Assembly: GCF_016704835.1 (NCBI RefSeq)
Contig: NZ_JADIZJ010000021.1
Span: 248,001-312,000, forward strand
From: Sphingopyxis sp.
GTDB taxonomy: Bacteria; Pseudomonadota; Alphaproteobacteria; Sphingomonadales; Sphingomonadaceae
Reading direction: 5' to 3'
Length of the DNA stretch: 64,000 bases
In this document: positions 1-8,466 of the stretch, piece after piece
Layout of the letters: every line of letters starts with the position of its first letter
Position numbering within the stretch: position 1 is the stretch's first letter
Notes under the pieces: model-generated
What the model saw: only the letters and a program-made list of their open reading frames with translations
What the model was told of the DNA's origin: nothing
Database searches by the model: none
Translations under genes and position numbers: made by a program

Positions 1-516
1 CTTCACCTTGTCGGCTGCGGCGGGGATCAGGATCAGGCCCGGAATATCGTCCTCGCCCGGATGTCCCGCACATTCAAAACCATCGATCGAAATGATATCG
101 CAGCGCGCGCGCTCCGCCGACAAGGCATGACGCACTGCGGTGCATTTGTGCAGGATGGCGATGCCGTGCGGTTTGAGCATTTCCCAGATCTCGCGCACGG
201 CGGGCGTTCCCGCGGTCTCGACGATCTTGACCCCGCCGTCGATGATCGCCTGCGCAAAGGCCTTGTAATCGGGCGCGTTGATCGTCGGAAAAACCGTCAT
301 GTTCACCCCGAACGGCTTGTCGGTCATCGCGCGGCAACGCTCGATCTCGGCGCTGAGCGCCGCGGGGCTAGGCTGGGTCAGCGCGGTGATGATGCCGAGC
401 CCGCCGGCGTTCGACACCGCGCTCGCCAGTTCGGCGTAGCCGACGCTCTGCATCCCGCCCTGCACGATCGGATGTTCGATCCCCAGCATTTCGGTGATGC
501 GTGTCTTAAAAGCCAT
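1..516 (-). CDS. NAD(P)H-dependent flavin oxidoreductase / nitronate monooxygenase family (3' end beyond window)
   Basis: FMN-dependent TIM-barrel enzyme of the nitronate monooxygenase (2-nitropropane dioxygenase) family. The 172 visible codons begin MAFKTRITEMLGIEHPIVQG and carry the family's hallmarks: the N-terminal PIVQGGM segment, the GGLGIIT turn and the GFECAGHPGEDD flavin-phosphate region near residue 150. The start is the ATG at 516-514, preceded by a good ribosome site (GGAGGG, about 9 bases upstream). The C-terminal half runs off the window. It diverges from an acyl-CoA dehydrogenase pair across a short region with a perfect palindrome (584-599), so co-regulation is likely. In catabolic clusters such proteins often act as enoyl-CoA or enone reductases or as true nitronate oxidases. 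The sequence here does not decide which. Confidence 0.85.
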   Translation of the reverse strand, partial: MAFKTRITEMLGIEHPIVQGGMQSVGYAELASAVSNAGGLGIITALTQPSPAALSAEIERCRAMTDKPFGVNMTVFPTINAPDYKAFAQAIIDGGVKIVETAGTPAVREIWEMLKPHGIAILHKCTAVRHALSAERARCDIISIDGFECAGHPGEDDIPGLILIPAAADKVK

Positions 517-583
517 CGTCAGTTCCCTCCCCATGATCGGTCGCAGCAAATTGACGCTACGTCGTCGCCGTGCTGGAATTGAC

Positions 584-599
584 TTGACGTTTACGTCAA
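584..599. promoter_or_regulatory. Palindromic operator-like site between divergent catabolic genes
   Basis: TTGACGT and ACGTCAA form perfect 7-base arms around a 2-base spacer, in the 134-base gap between the divergent flavin oxidoreductase and acyl-CoA dehydrogenase genes. The size and symmetry fit a dimeric TetR- or MerR-type regulator. ACGT-containing palindromes are known for acyl-CoA catabolic regulators such as the MerR-family LiuR. No regulator gene is adjacent, so the identity of the factor is inference. Confidence 0.5.
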
Positions 600-650
600 C
601 GTCCGGTTCATTGGCAAGACAAGATATGTGGGAGCGGGACTGATGCGGCC

Positions 651-1745
651 ATGACGATCCTCTATGACGAAGGCCAACAGGCGATCGCGACCGAATCGCG
701 GCGGGTGCTCGAAGCGCGAATCAGCAAGGATAGCTTGCTGCCGCTGCTCGAATCGGTCGGCGGCTATCATCGCCCTTTCTGGGACACCGCAAAGGAGCAG
801 GGCTGGACCGCATTGGCGCTGCCCGAAGCGCATGACGGGCTGGGACTGGGTCTCGTCGAGCTGGGTCTGATCGCGCACCAGGCAGGCCGCAGCCTGAGCG
901 GCGCGCCCTTCTTGACTACAAATTTCGGCGCCGCGAAGGCGATCGAGCTCTATGGCAACGCAGAGCAGCAGGCGCGCTGGCTGCCAGGCCTCGCAAGCGG
1001 CGACACGATCGGCGCTGTAGCCATCGCCTCCGGACCTAGTGCGCTGCCGACGCAGCCAACGGTGACCGTGACCAACTACAGCATCGACGGCAGCAAAAAA
1101 GGCGTTGTCGGCGCGTTGTTCGCCGACGTGGCGATCGTACTGGCCAACGGTCCCGGGATGCTGGCGCTAGAACTCGTCGAACTGCGCGATGTCGCGCGCG
1201 TCGCGGTCAACAGCTTCGACAACAGCCGCTGCTACGCCGACCTGGACTTTTCGGCGGCGCCATCGGAAACCCTTGTCGTCGGCGCGGCTGCCCGCGAAGC
1301 GGCGCTGCACATTTTGGCACTTCAGGCCGTCGTCACCGCGCACGAACAGACCGGCGGCGCCGAGGTGCTGATGGAAATCGCGCGGGATTACGCGCTGACC
1401 CGCCGCGCCTTTGGCCAGCCGATCGGCGCCTTCCAGTCGGTGAAGCACCGCATCGCCGAACTTTACGGACTCGTCGAACTCGCGCGCGCCAACTGCATCC
1501 ACGCCGCATCGCGCGAAGGCGCCGCCGATTTCATCACCGCCGCCGCCGCCGCGCGGCTGTCGGCGACCGAGGCCTATGACACCGCGGCGCGCGATTGTGT
1601 GCAGATCCACGGCGGGATCGGCGTGACCTGGGATCTCGGGCTCCACCTCCATATGCGCCGCGCGCGCAGCCTCGCGATCGAGCAGGGCAGCAGCCTGTTC
1701 TGGGAAGATGTCCTCGTCGACCGACTGACAGGAGAAGCGGCATGA
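651..1745 (+). CDS. Acyl-CoA dehydrogenase, probable non-catalytic or partner subunit
   Basis: FAD-dependent acyl-CoA dehydrogenase homologue of 364 residues, short for the family (about 380-400). The C-terminal helical domain is clear: RRAFGQPIGAFQSVKHRIAE near residue 250 and QIHGGIGVTWDLGLHLHMRR near residue 320. The middle beta-domain is poorly conserved. The stop codon overlaps the start of a second acyl-CoA dehydrogenase (ATGA at 1742-1745). Paired, overlapping genes of this kind encode alpha2beta2 heteromeric dehydrogenases in bacterial steroid side-chain degradation, and this is the best guess for the pair here. It probably introduces a 2,3-double bond in a bulky or branched acyl-CoA. 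The substrate is not visible from sequence. Confidence 0.85.
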   Translation: MTILYDEGQQAIATESRRVLEARISKDSLLPLLESVGGYHRPFWDTAKEQGWTALALPEAHDGLGLGLVELGLIAHQAGRSLSGAPFLTTNFGAAKAIELYGNAEQQARWLPGLASGDTIGAVAIASGPSALPTQPTVTVTNYSIDGSKKGVVGALFADVAIVLANGPGMLALELVELRDVARVAVNSFDNSRCYADLDFSAAPSETLVVGAAAREAALHILALQAVVTAHEQTGGAEVLMEIARDYALTRRAFGQPIGAFQSVKHRIAELYGLVELARANCIHAASREGAADFITAAAAARLSATEAYDTAARDCVQIHGGIGVTWDLGLHLHMRRARSLAIEQGSSLFWEDVLVDRLTGEAA

Positions 1746-2947
1746 GCGATCTTGAAGCTTATCGCGCCAAGGCGGCGACGTGGCTCGAATCGATGGCACC
1801 GACGTACGGCCGCGAGGCGCGCAAGGGGCTGGCCGAGGCCGACGACCTCGCGCTTGGGCGCCGCTATCAGAAAGCGAAGTTCGACGCGGGTTTTGCCGGG
1901 ATCAACTGGCCGACCGAATATGGCGGTCAGGGACTTGGGCATCTCGAAAAGGTCACCTTCGACGCCGAAGAAATGAAGCACGGCTTCCCCAATTTCTATT
2001 TCGGCATCTCGCTCGGCATGCCTGTGCCGGTCCTGATGCAATTCGGCAGCGACCGGGACTTCGTCAAGGAACGCGTGCTCAAAGCCCTGCAAGGCGAAGA
2101 AATCTGGTGCCAGCTGTTCTCCGAACCTTCGGGCGGCTCCGACCTCGCCGGGCTGCGGACCAAGGCCGAACCCGACGGCAATGGATGGAAGATCAACGGC
2201 CAGAAGGTGTGGACGAGCTGGGCGCATTACAGCGATTATGGCGTCATCGTCGTGCGCACCGACCCGACCGTGCCCAAGCATAAGGGGCTGACCTATTTCT
2301 GGGTCGATATGAAAGCGCCCGGCGTCACCGTCCGCCCGATCAAGCTCGCGGGCGGCGACAGCCACGTCAACGAGGTGTTCTTCGACGATGTGAAGATCAG
2401 CGACGATCATCGCATGTCGCCCGTCGGCGGCGGCTTTGCGGTCGCCATCACCACGCTTATGATCGAACGCTATGTCGCGACCGACAGCGCGGGCTTCGGC
2501 CCGCACCTCGACCTGTTCGTTGACCTTGCCAAAGACACGCTGCTCAATGGCAAGCCGGCGATCGAAGATGGCCGCATCCGCCAACAGATCGCGCGCAACT
2601 ATGCGATGCGGTCGGGGCTCGATTCGATCAACGTCCGCGCCCGCCTGATGATGCAGGCGGGGATGATCCCCGGCGCTGAAGGTTCGCTCAACAAGCTCGT
2701 CGCCGTCCGCTCGCGTCAGAAGCTGTCCGAACTCGCGATCGACCTGCAGGGCAGCGGCGGCTTCGCCTTCGACGAACATGCCTCGCAAAAGGAGGATTGG
2801 GCGTCGAGCTGGATCAACGCCCCGACCGGTCGCATTGCGGGCGGGTCGGACGAGACGCTGCTCAACACGATCGCCGAAAAGGTGCTCGGACTACCGCAGG
2901 ACTATCGCCCCGACAAGGGCATCCCCTTCAACCAGATTCCGGCCTGA
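1742..2947 (+). CDS. Acyl-CoA dehydrogenase, second subunit of the pair
   Basis: A 401-residue acyl-CoA dehydrogenase of full family length. Visible signatures are the N-terminal helical domain with GFAGINWPTEYGGQG (residues about 50-65), the flavin-contact segment CQLFSEPSGGSDLAGLRTKA, the beta-domain INGQKVWTSWAHYSDYG, and the C-terminal PTGRIAGGSDETLLNTIAEK segment. The ATG at 1742 overlaps the stop of the preceding dehydrogenase, indicating translational coupling and probably a heteromeric enzyme. The SDR gene follows 13 bases later behind a GAGGAGG ribosome site. An in-frame extension upstream exists but only shadows the preceding gene. Confidence 0.9.
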   Translation: MSDLEAYRAKAATWLESMAPTYGREARKGLAEADDLALGRRYQKAKFDAGFAGINWPTEYGGQGLGHLEKVTFDAEEMKHGFPNFYFGISLGMPVPVLMQFGSDRDFVKERVLKALQGEEIWCQLFSEPSGGSDLAGLRTKAEPDGNGWKINGQKVWTSWAHYSDYGVIVVRTDPTVPKHKGLTYFWVDMKAPGVTVRPIKLAGGDSHVNEVFFDDVKISDDHRMSPVGGGFAVAITTLMIERYVATDSAGFGPHLDLFVDLAKDTLLNGKPAIEDGRIRQQIARNYAMRSGLDSINVRARLMMQAGMIPGAEGSLNKLVAVRSRQKLSELAIDLQGSGGFAFDEHASQKEDWASSWINAPTGRIAGGSDETLLNTIAEKVLGLPQDYRPDKGIPFNQIPA

Positions 2948-2960
2948 GGAGGCGCAGCGC

Positions 2961-3743
2961 ATGAAGTTCGATTCCACTACCGCGGCGGTCGTCACAGGCG
3001 GCGCATCGGGCCTCGGCCGCGCCACCGCCGAAGCGCTGGCAGCCGCGGGCGTGAAGGTCGCGATTTTCGATATCAACGAGGCACTCGGCGAAGAGGTCGC
3101 GGCGTCGATCGGCGGGCTGTTCTGCAAAGTCGACATCACCGACGAACAATCGGTCCTCGACGGTTATGCCAAGGCACGCGCGGCGCATGGCCAGGAACGG
3201 ATTTGCGTCCATTGCGCGATGACCTCGCGGCGCGGCAAAACGCTCGCCTATGACAAGGAAACCCGGACCTTCCGCCGCACTCCGACCGAGGACTACGCCT
3301 ATGGCGTGGCGGGCATTTTGACCGCGAGCTATCGCATCGGATCGATCGCCGCCGAGGGCATGGCGACCTTGCCCGAGATGGACGACGGCGAACGCGGTGC
3401 GATCATCTTCACTGCTTCGGTCGCAGCGCAGGATGCGCAAATTGGTCAGGTTATCTATGGTTCGGCAAAAGCAGGCGTGAACGGCCTCGTACTGCCGATG
3501 GCGCGCGACCTGATGGACCTGGGCATTCGCGTCAACTCGATTATGCCCGGCGTGTTCGGCACGCCGTTGCTGGGCAACATGAACCCGAAGGTAAAGGAAA
3601 GCCTCGAAGCCTCGGTCCCCTTCCCCAAGCGGCTCGGCAAGGCCGAAGAATATGCCAGCCTCGCGATGGAAATGATCCGCAACACCTATTTCAATGGCCA
3701 GGCCGTCCGCCTCGACGGCGCGATCCGCATGGCTCCGCGTTAA
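2961..3743 (+). CDS. Short-chain dehydrogenase/reductase, 3-hydroxyacyl-CoA dehydrogenase type
   Basis: Classical SDR of 260 residues. The Rossmann nucleotide motif TGGASGLG lies at residues 12-19 and Asp37 after the second strand suggests NAD preference. The catalytic set is Ser153, Tyr166 and Lys170 (YGSAK). The usual NNAG motif is replaced by VHCAM, and an insertion-like stretch follows it (residues about 88-115), as in the HSD17B10-like 3-hydroxyacyl-CoA dehydrogenases. Placed between acyl-CoA dehydrogenases and a thiolase, it most likely oxidises the 3-hydroxyacyl-CoA intermediate. The start is the ATG at 2961, preceded by GAGGAGGCGCAGCGC. Confidence 0.88.
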   Translation: MKFDSTTAAVVTGGASGLGRATAEALAAAGVKVAIFDINEALGEEVAASIGGLFCKVDITDEQSVLDGYAKARAAHGQERICVHCAMTSRRGKTLAYDKETRTFRRTPTEDYAYGVAGILTASYRIGSIAAEGMATLPEMDDGERGAIIFTASVAAQDAQIGQVIYGSAKAGVNGLVLPMARDLMDLGIRVNSIMPGVFGTPLLGNMNPKVKESLEASVPFPKRLGKAEEYASLAMEMIRNTYFNGQAVRLDGAIRMAPR

Positions 3744-3771
3744 CCCCCTCCCCGACCAGAAGGAAATCATC

Positions 3772-5022
3772 ATGGCCGAAGCCTATATCATTGACGCCGT
3801 CCGCACCCCGCGCGGGGTTGGCAAACCCGGCAAAGGTGCCTTGTCGCACCTCCACCCGCAGCATCTGGCCGCGACGGTGCTGAAGGCGATCAAGGACCGT
3901 AACAACCTCGACACCGCAACGGTCGACGACATCATCTGGTCGACGTCGAGCCAGAACGGCAAGCAGGGCGGCGACCTTGGCCGGATGGCGGCGCTGTCGG
4001 CGGGTTATGACACTAAGGCATCGGGAACGACGCTCGACCGCTTCTGCGGCGGCGGCATCACCTCGGTCAATCTCGCCGCGGCCAGCGTCATGAGCGGGAT
4101 GGAAGATTGCGTCATCGCAGGCGGCACCGAGATGATGAGCTACACCACCGCTTTCGCCGCCGAACAGGCCAATGCCGGACTGCCGCCGCGGTTGATGGGT
4201 TCGGGCCATGAAGCGCTCGACGAACGCCACCCACAGTCGCATCAGGGCGTTTGCGGCGACGCCATCGCGACGATCGAGGGCATCAGCCGCGAAGCGCTCG
4301 ACGCGCTGGCGCTGGTCAGCCAGCAGCGCGCCGACATGGCGATCAAGGAAGGCCGCTTCGCCAAATCGGTCGTCCCGGTTCTGAATACCGACGGCAGCGT
4401 CGCGCTCGACCATGAGGAATTCCCGCGCCCCGAAACCACCGCCGAAGGGCTGGCGTCGCTCAAGCCCGCCTTCACCGGGCTCGCCGACTTCGACCTTGGC
4501 GGCGGCTTCACCTTCCGCAAACAGGTCAATCGCCGCTATCCCGATGTCGAGATCCAGCACTTCCACCATGCCGGCAATAGCTCGGGCGTCGTCGACGGTG
4601 CCGCCGCGATCCTGCTTGCGTCGAAGGACTATGCCGACAAGCATGGCCTGAAGCCGCGTGCGCGCGTCGTCGCTTATGCCAATATCGGCGATGATCCGAC
4701 GCTGATGCTCAACGCCCCCGTGCCCGCCGCGAAAAAGGTGCTCGAAAAGGCCGGTCTGACCAAAGACGACATCGATGTCTGGGAAATCAACGAGGCCTTT
4801 GCCGTCGTCGCCGAAAAATTCATCCGCGATCTCGATCTCGACCGCGACAAGGTCAACATCAACGGCGGCGCGATGGCGCTTGGCCATCCGATCGGCGCCA
4901 CCGGTTCGATCCTGATCGGCACCGCACTCGACGAACTCGAACGCTCGGGCGGGCGCTACGGCCTCGTCACCATGTGCGCCGCCGGCGGCATGGCACCCGC
5001 GATCATCATCGAACGGATCTGA
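3772..5022 (+). CDS. Thiolase (acetyl-CoA C-acyltransferase)
   Basis: Thiolase of 416 residues that would cleave 3-ketoacyl-CoA with CoA as the last beta-oxidation step. Catalytic residues are visible: nucleophile Cys92 in DRFCGGGITS, His372 in GGAMALGHPIGATG and Cys402 in TMCAAGGMAPA. The NEAFA loop is present. The start is the ATG at 3772, preceded by AGAAGGAA. The gene lies 28 bases after the SDR and closes the plus-strand run of dehydrogenases, SDR and thiolase. It ends 10 bases before the end of the convergent PhoX-like gene, with no obvious hairpin between them. Confidence 0.93.
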   Translation: MAEAYIIDAVRTPRGVGKPGKGALSHLHPQHLAATVLKAIKDRNNLDTATVDDIIWSTSSQNGKQGGDLGRMAALSAGYDTKASGTTLDRFCGGGITSVNLAAASVMSGMEDCVIAGGTEMMSYTTAFAAEQANAGLPPRLMGSGHEALDERHPQSHQGVCGDAIATIEGISREALDALALVSQQRADMAIKEGRFAKSVVPVLNTDGSVALDHEEFPRPETTAEGLASLKPAFTGLADFDLGGGFTFRKQVNRRYPDVEIQHFHHAGNSSGVVDGAAAILLASKDYADKHGLKPRARVVAYANIGDDPTLMLNAPVPAAKKVLEKAGLTKDDIDVWEINEAFAVVAEKFIRDLDLDRDKVNINGGAMALGHPIGATGSILIGTALDELERSGGRYGLVTMCAAGGMAPAIIIERI

Positions 5023-5032
5023 TTACCATTCT

Positions 5033-6370
5033 TCAGAACGGGCCGCGGATCGCCAGCGTCTTGGTCGGGCTATACAGGTTAACGAACATCGTCCTGCCGT
5101 CGGGGGAGAAGCACACCCCCGCCGGCTCCGTCTGGGTCTTGATCCGGGCAAAGGCATAGACCTCGCCATAAGGAGTGACACCGCGCAGATGGTTGTCGAC
5201 GATATCGCCATATTGGTCTTCGCAGACGATCAGATGCCCGTTGGGCGCAACGGTCAGATTGTCGCCAAAGCTGTATTGGCGGGGATCGGTCGACTCGAGG
5301 AACAGCTGGATGCGTCCCGGCGCGCCCTTTTCGCGGCTCTTTCCTTCGTGGCGCGACGGACGGTACCGCATGATCTGCCCCTGTTTCATGCGACCACCCG
5401 ACGTGCAGGTGAAATAAAGTTCGTTGTCGCCCCAATGCACGCCCTCGCCGCGCGCAAAGATTGCGGCACCTTTTTTTGCGCCGCGGGTGCGCAGGTCGTC
5501 GCGCGGGCTTTCGGGATCGTCGAGATCTATCCAGCGTGCAAATTGCCAGCCCCCCGGCGCCCATTTTATGCCGTTCCAGTTGCGACTGTCGCGAAGCCAA
5601 CGGTCTTCGAACGCCAACGCCTGCAATCGTCCGCCCTTGTGCAATGCGCCCGCATCGTCGGGCAGAAAACGATAGAGCAGGCTGTCTTCACGATCCTCCG
5701 TCATATAGACGATCCCGGTGCGCGGATCGACGACCGCCGCCTCGCGCATGAACCGTCCCATCGCCCTGAGCGGTTCGGCATGGACCAGCTTGTCGGCATC
5801 GGCGGGGACGTCGAACATCCAGCCGTGCGGCTTGCCCACCCCCTGCTCCGGCCCGTCGACGCTCTCTTCGCAGCTCAGCCAGCTGCCCCATGGCGTCACC
5901 CCGCCCGCGCAGTTGCGGATCGTGCCGAGCAGGCTCAGATATTGCTTTTCCAACGTCAGTGTATCAGAGTCGAGCACCAGCGTCGTCGTCCCGCCCGGAA
6001 TCGCTGCCCCACCGATCGTATCGAATGTGCCTTCCGGTACCTCCGCCCCGACCGGCAGCGGACCGTCGGCCAAGTGCCGCGGCTGCAATTCATGATTGCG
6101 AACAAGTGCGATCCGGCCATGATCGAGTTTGATACAACCCATGCCGTCGGCCCGATCAGGAACGCGAAGGCCGTCGGTCATCGTGTCGCCCAGCTGCGAT
6201 ACGATCCGGTAAGAGAAACCCGGTGGCAGGTCGATCAATCCCGCCGGGTCGCTCTGCAGCGGGCCATAGCCGAGGTCGATCGCCATCATCCCGCCCGCGA
6301 CCGCGCGACTCTGCGCGGCAAGCCCGGTGAAAGCGAGAGCGGTGATGGCAAATCGGCGACGGTCAAGCAT
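5033..6370 (-). CDS. PhoX-like (DUF839) exported protein, probable phosphatase
   Basis: Protein of 445 residues beginning MLDRRRFAITALAFTG, a twin-arginine type signal (RRRFAI followed by a hydrophobic run and an A-x-A-like end), so it is probably folded in the cytoplasm and exported by Tat. The body matches the PhoX/DUF839 family: the early LPPGFSY motif, RNHE, the TPWGSWLSCEES segment near residue 160, EDREDSLLYRF and LTVAPNGHLIVCEDQYGD. PhoX enzymes are Ca/Fe-dependent alkaline phosphatases, though many DUF839 members have no tested activity. No Pho box was recognised upstream. It sits between catabolic genes on the opposite strand, which looks incidental. Confidence 0.85.
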   Translation of the reverse strand: MLDRRRFAITALAFTGLAAQSRAVAGGMMAIDLGYGPLQSDPAGLIDLPPGFSYRIVSQLGDTMTDGLRVPDRADGMGCIKLDHGRIALVRNHELQPRHLADGPLPVGAEVPEGTFDTIGGAAIPGGTTTLVLDSDTLTLEKQYLSLLGTIRNCAGGVTPWGSWLSCEESVDGPEQGVGKPHGWMFDVPADADKLVHAEPLRAMGRFMREAAVVDPRTGIVYMTEDREDSLLYRFLPDDAGALHKGGRLQALAFEDRWLRDSRNWNGIKWAPGGWQFARWIDLDDPESPRDDLRTRGAKKGAAIFARGEGVHWGDNELYFTCTSGGRMKQGQIMRYRPSRHEGKSREKGAPGRIQLFLESTDPRQYSFGDNLTVAPNGHLIVCEDQYGDIVDNHLRGVTPYGEVYAFARIKTQTEPAGVCFSPDGRTMFVNLYSPTKTLAIRGPF

Positions 6371-6470
6371 GGGTGCAACTCCGGAAATCCAGCGCTAAGG
6401 CGCGCGATAGGGTGCGTTTGTGACACGCGTGCTGCACCCGCGTGGCCCTGCTCGCCACGACCAGTTTTGA

Positions 6471-6500
6471 CCTTGCCGGGCCTTCACAGTCCCGGCAAGG
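6471..6500. promoter_or_regulatory. Perfect 10-bp hairpin upstream of the racemase gene
   Basis: CCTTGCCGGG and CCCGGCAAGG are exact 10-base complements separated by 10 bases, ending 28 bases before the racemase ATG. It lacks a T-run on the plus strand (CCGCC follows), so an operator or mRNA leader structure is more likely than a terminator. Confidence 0.45.
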
Positions 6501-6528
6501 CCGCCTGACAACAAGGGAGAAGACAGAC

Positions 6529-7659
6529 ATGGCCGGACCGCTCAAGGGTATCCGCATCATCGAATTTGCCGGGATCGGCCCCGGCCCCTTCTGCGGGATG
6601 ATGCTCGCCGATCATGGCGCCGAGGTGATCCGCATCGACCGCCCCGGCGGCTTCATGGACCCGCGCGACCCGCTGAGCCGCAACCGGACCTCGATCGTCC
6701 TCGACATGAAGAACCCGGAAGCGGTCGCAATTGCGCGTGACCTTTGCAAGAGCGCCGACGGGATCATCGAAGGCTATCGCCCCGGCGTGATGGAGCGGCT
6801 TGGCCTTGGCCCCGACGTGCTGCTCGCCGATAATCCGAAACTGGTTTACGGGCGCATGACCGGCTGGGGGCAGTTCGGCCCCTACGCCCATGCAGCGGGC
6901 CACGACATCAATTATATCGCGTTGTCGGGTGTTCTCCACGGTATCGGGCGCGCGGGCGAAAAGCCGGTGCCGCCGGTCAATTATGTCGGCGACTTCGGCG
7001 GCGGCGGAATGATGCTCGCCTTCGGCATGGCGAGCGCACTTGTTCATGCGGCGCGCACTGGTGAGGGTCAGGTGATCGATTGCGCGATGACTGACGGGTC
7101 TGCGCTGCTTGCCGGCATGACCTGGGGGTTCAACGCAATGGGACGGCTGAAGGACGAGGCGGGCGTCAACATGCTCGACGGCGCGGCGCATTTCTACGAC
7201 AGCTATGTCTGCGCCGATGGAAAGTTCATCTCGATCGGGTCGATCGAGCCGCAATTCTATGCGCTGCTGCGCGAGAAAACCGGGCTGACCGACGATCCCG
7301 ATTTCGATGCGCAGATGGATCCGTCACAATGGGCACCGCTCAAGGACAAGCTGACCGCGCTGTTCCTCACGAAGTCCCGCGACGAATGGTGCGCGATCAT
7401 GGAGATGACCGACGTCTGTTTCGCGCCGATCCTCTCGCTTGGCGAGGCACCGCAACATCCGCATAATGTGGAGCGCAAGACGTTTGTAACCATCGGTGGA
7501 GCGGTGCAGCCTGCCCCGGCGCCGCGATACTCGGGAACGGTCAACGACACCCCGCGCGCCGCGCCAACCGTCGGCGCCGATGGCGATGCGGTGCTGGCGG
7601 GACTTGGCTATGATGCGAGCAAGATTGCGGCGCTACGTAACGATGGCGCGGTGCGCTAA
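6529..7659 (+). CDS. Alpha-methylacyl-CoA racemase-like family III CoA transferase
   Basis: Family III CoA-transferase fold, 376 residues. The sequence follows the alpha-methylacyl-CoA racemase branch: GHDINYIALSGVL around residues 124-136 supplies His125, and NYVGDFGGGG supplies Asp155. These correspond closely to the His/Asp acid-base pair known for mycobacterial and mammalian racemases. The enzyme would interconvert 2R- and 2S-methylacyl-CoA so that branched chains can enter beta-oxidation. The start is the ATG at 6529 behind AAGGGAGAAG. An in-frame extension upstream has no support. A related CoA transferase function is possible, but the His/Asp pair favours racemisation. Confidence 0.88.
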   Translation: MAGPLKGIRIIEFAGIGPGPFCGMMLADHGAEVIRIDRPGGFMDPRDPLSRNRTSIVLDMKNPEAVAIARDLCKSADGIIEGYRPGVMERLGLGPDVLLADNPKLVYGRMTGWGQFGPYAHAAGHDINYIALSGVLHGIGRAGEKPVPPVNYVGDFGGGGMMLAFGMASALVHAARTGEGQVIDCAMTDGSALLAGMTWGFNAMGRLKDEAGVNMLDGAAHFYDSYVCADGKFISIGSIEPQFYALLREKTGLTDDPDFDAQMDPSQWAPLKDKLTALFLTKSRDEWCAIMEMTDVCFAPILSLGEAPQHPHNVERKTFVTIGGAVQPAPAPRYSGTVNDTPRAAPTVGADGDAVLAGLGYDASKIAALRNDGAVR

Positions 7660-7676
7660 CAAATTTTGTTTTTGCT

Positions 7677-7742
7677 AGCGCAGCGAAGCAAGTCAGAGCG
7701 GTTTACGCCGCCCGAGATTGCTTCGCTGCGCTCGCCATGACA
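7677..7742. repeat. Family A intergenic palindrome (copy 1)
   Basis: Perfect 15-base arms at 7677-7691 and 7718-7732 (AGCGCAGCGAAGCAA and its complement), followed by GCCATGACA. It lies between the convergent racemase and acyl-CoA dehydrogenase genes, so it may act as a bidirectional terminator. Related copies are at 15682, 20464, 34649 and 35812. Confidence 0.8.
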
Positions 7743-7761
7743 TTATTGCAGAACAGCTCGC

Positions 7762-8466
7762 TCATCGCGCCGTCACTGCGTCCCACAATCCGCGCCCGCC
7801 AAATCCCGTTACCTGCCGCCCGAGCCGCGCCGCCCAGTAAGCGTCATTCCCATACGCGCTGCGCCAGCGCATCAGCGGGATCGTCACCCGGTTGAGGTCA
7901 TAATCGCGGGTAAACCCTATCGCACCATGGACCTGATGCGCGATGCCGGTAACGACCCCCACTGCGCGGTTGGCGCGCAGCTTCGCCGCAGCGATCTCGA
8001 AATCCGCCGTAGCGGGATCGAGACTCACGGCATCCAATCGCGTCGCCAGCGCCGCCGCTGCCGCCTCCACCGCGCGCACCTCGCAAGCCATCACCGCCAG
8101 CGATTGCTGCACCGCCTGGAATTTCCCCAACGGCCGCCCGAATTGCTGCCGCGTGTTCACATGCTCGATCGACAGCGCTAGCGCCTGCCCCATCGCGCCG
8201 GCCATCAGGCTTACCGTGGCCGCAGCATGCAACCCTTCACCCCGACCGTGCAGGAGCAATTCGGCAACCGGCAGATCCGGGATCCGCAACCCCGCAATCT
8301 GCAACACCGCATTGACGTCGCCCCAGTCGCCGCCGAAACCGCCCTCAGCTTCGGGCACAAGCAGCAGCTCAAATCCCGCGTCCGCAACGGGCGCAATCCC
8401 CGTCGTCACCGCCTCTGCGAACACTGCGCGCGCGGTGTCGCACAGCATCTCGCGCGCCGCGCTCAT
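7762..8466 (-). CDS. Short acyl-CoA dehydrogenase lacking the middle beta-domain
   Basis: Only 234 residues. The N-terminal helical part (FELLLVPEAEGGFGGDWGD, residues about 27-45) and the C-terminal domain (NTRQQFGRPLGKFQAVQQSL, then QVHGAIGFTRDYDLNR) are recognisable. The roughly 100-residue beta-domain that normally lies between LLLxxA and the AGAMxxAL helix is absent, and the two helical parts are joined directly near residue 85. This looks like an in-frame deletion of most of the FAD-contacting domain. The ATG overlaps the stop of the upstream dehydrogenase (8463-8466). It may be a remnant of the small subunit of a heteromeric enzyme, and activity is doubtful. Confidence 0.75.
   Translation of the reverse strand: MSAAREMLCDTARAVFAEAVTTGIAPVADAGFELLLVPEAEGGFGGDWGDVNAVLQIAGLRIPDLPVAELLLHGRGEGLHAAATVSLMAGAMGQALALSIEHVNTRQQFGRPLGKFQAVQQSLAVMACEVRAVEAAAAALATRLDAVSLDPATADFEIAAAKLRANRAVGVVTGIAHQVHGAIGFTRDYDLNRVTIPLMRWRSAYGNDAYWAARLGRQVTGFGGRGLWDAVTAR

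Noticed and set aside
1595..1741. In-frame upstream extension of the second acyl-CoA dehydrogenase.
   Set aside because: It lies entirely within the preceding gene in another frame; the ATG at 1742 forms the classic ATGA overlap.
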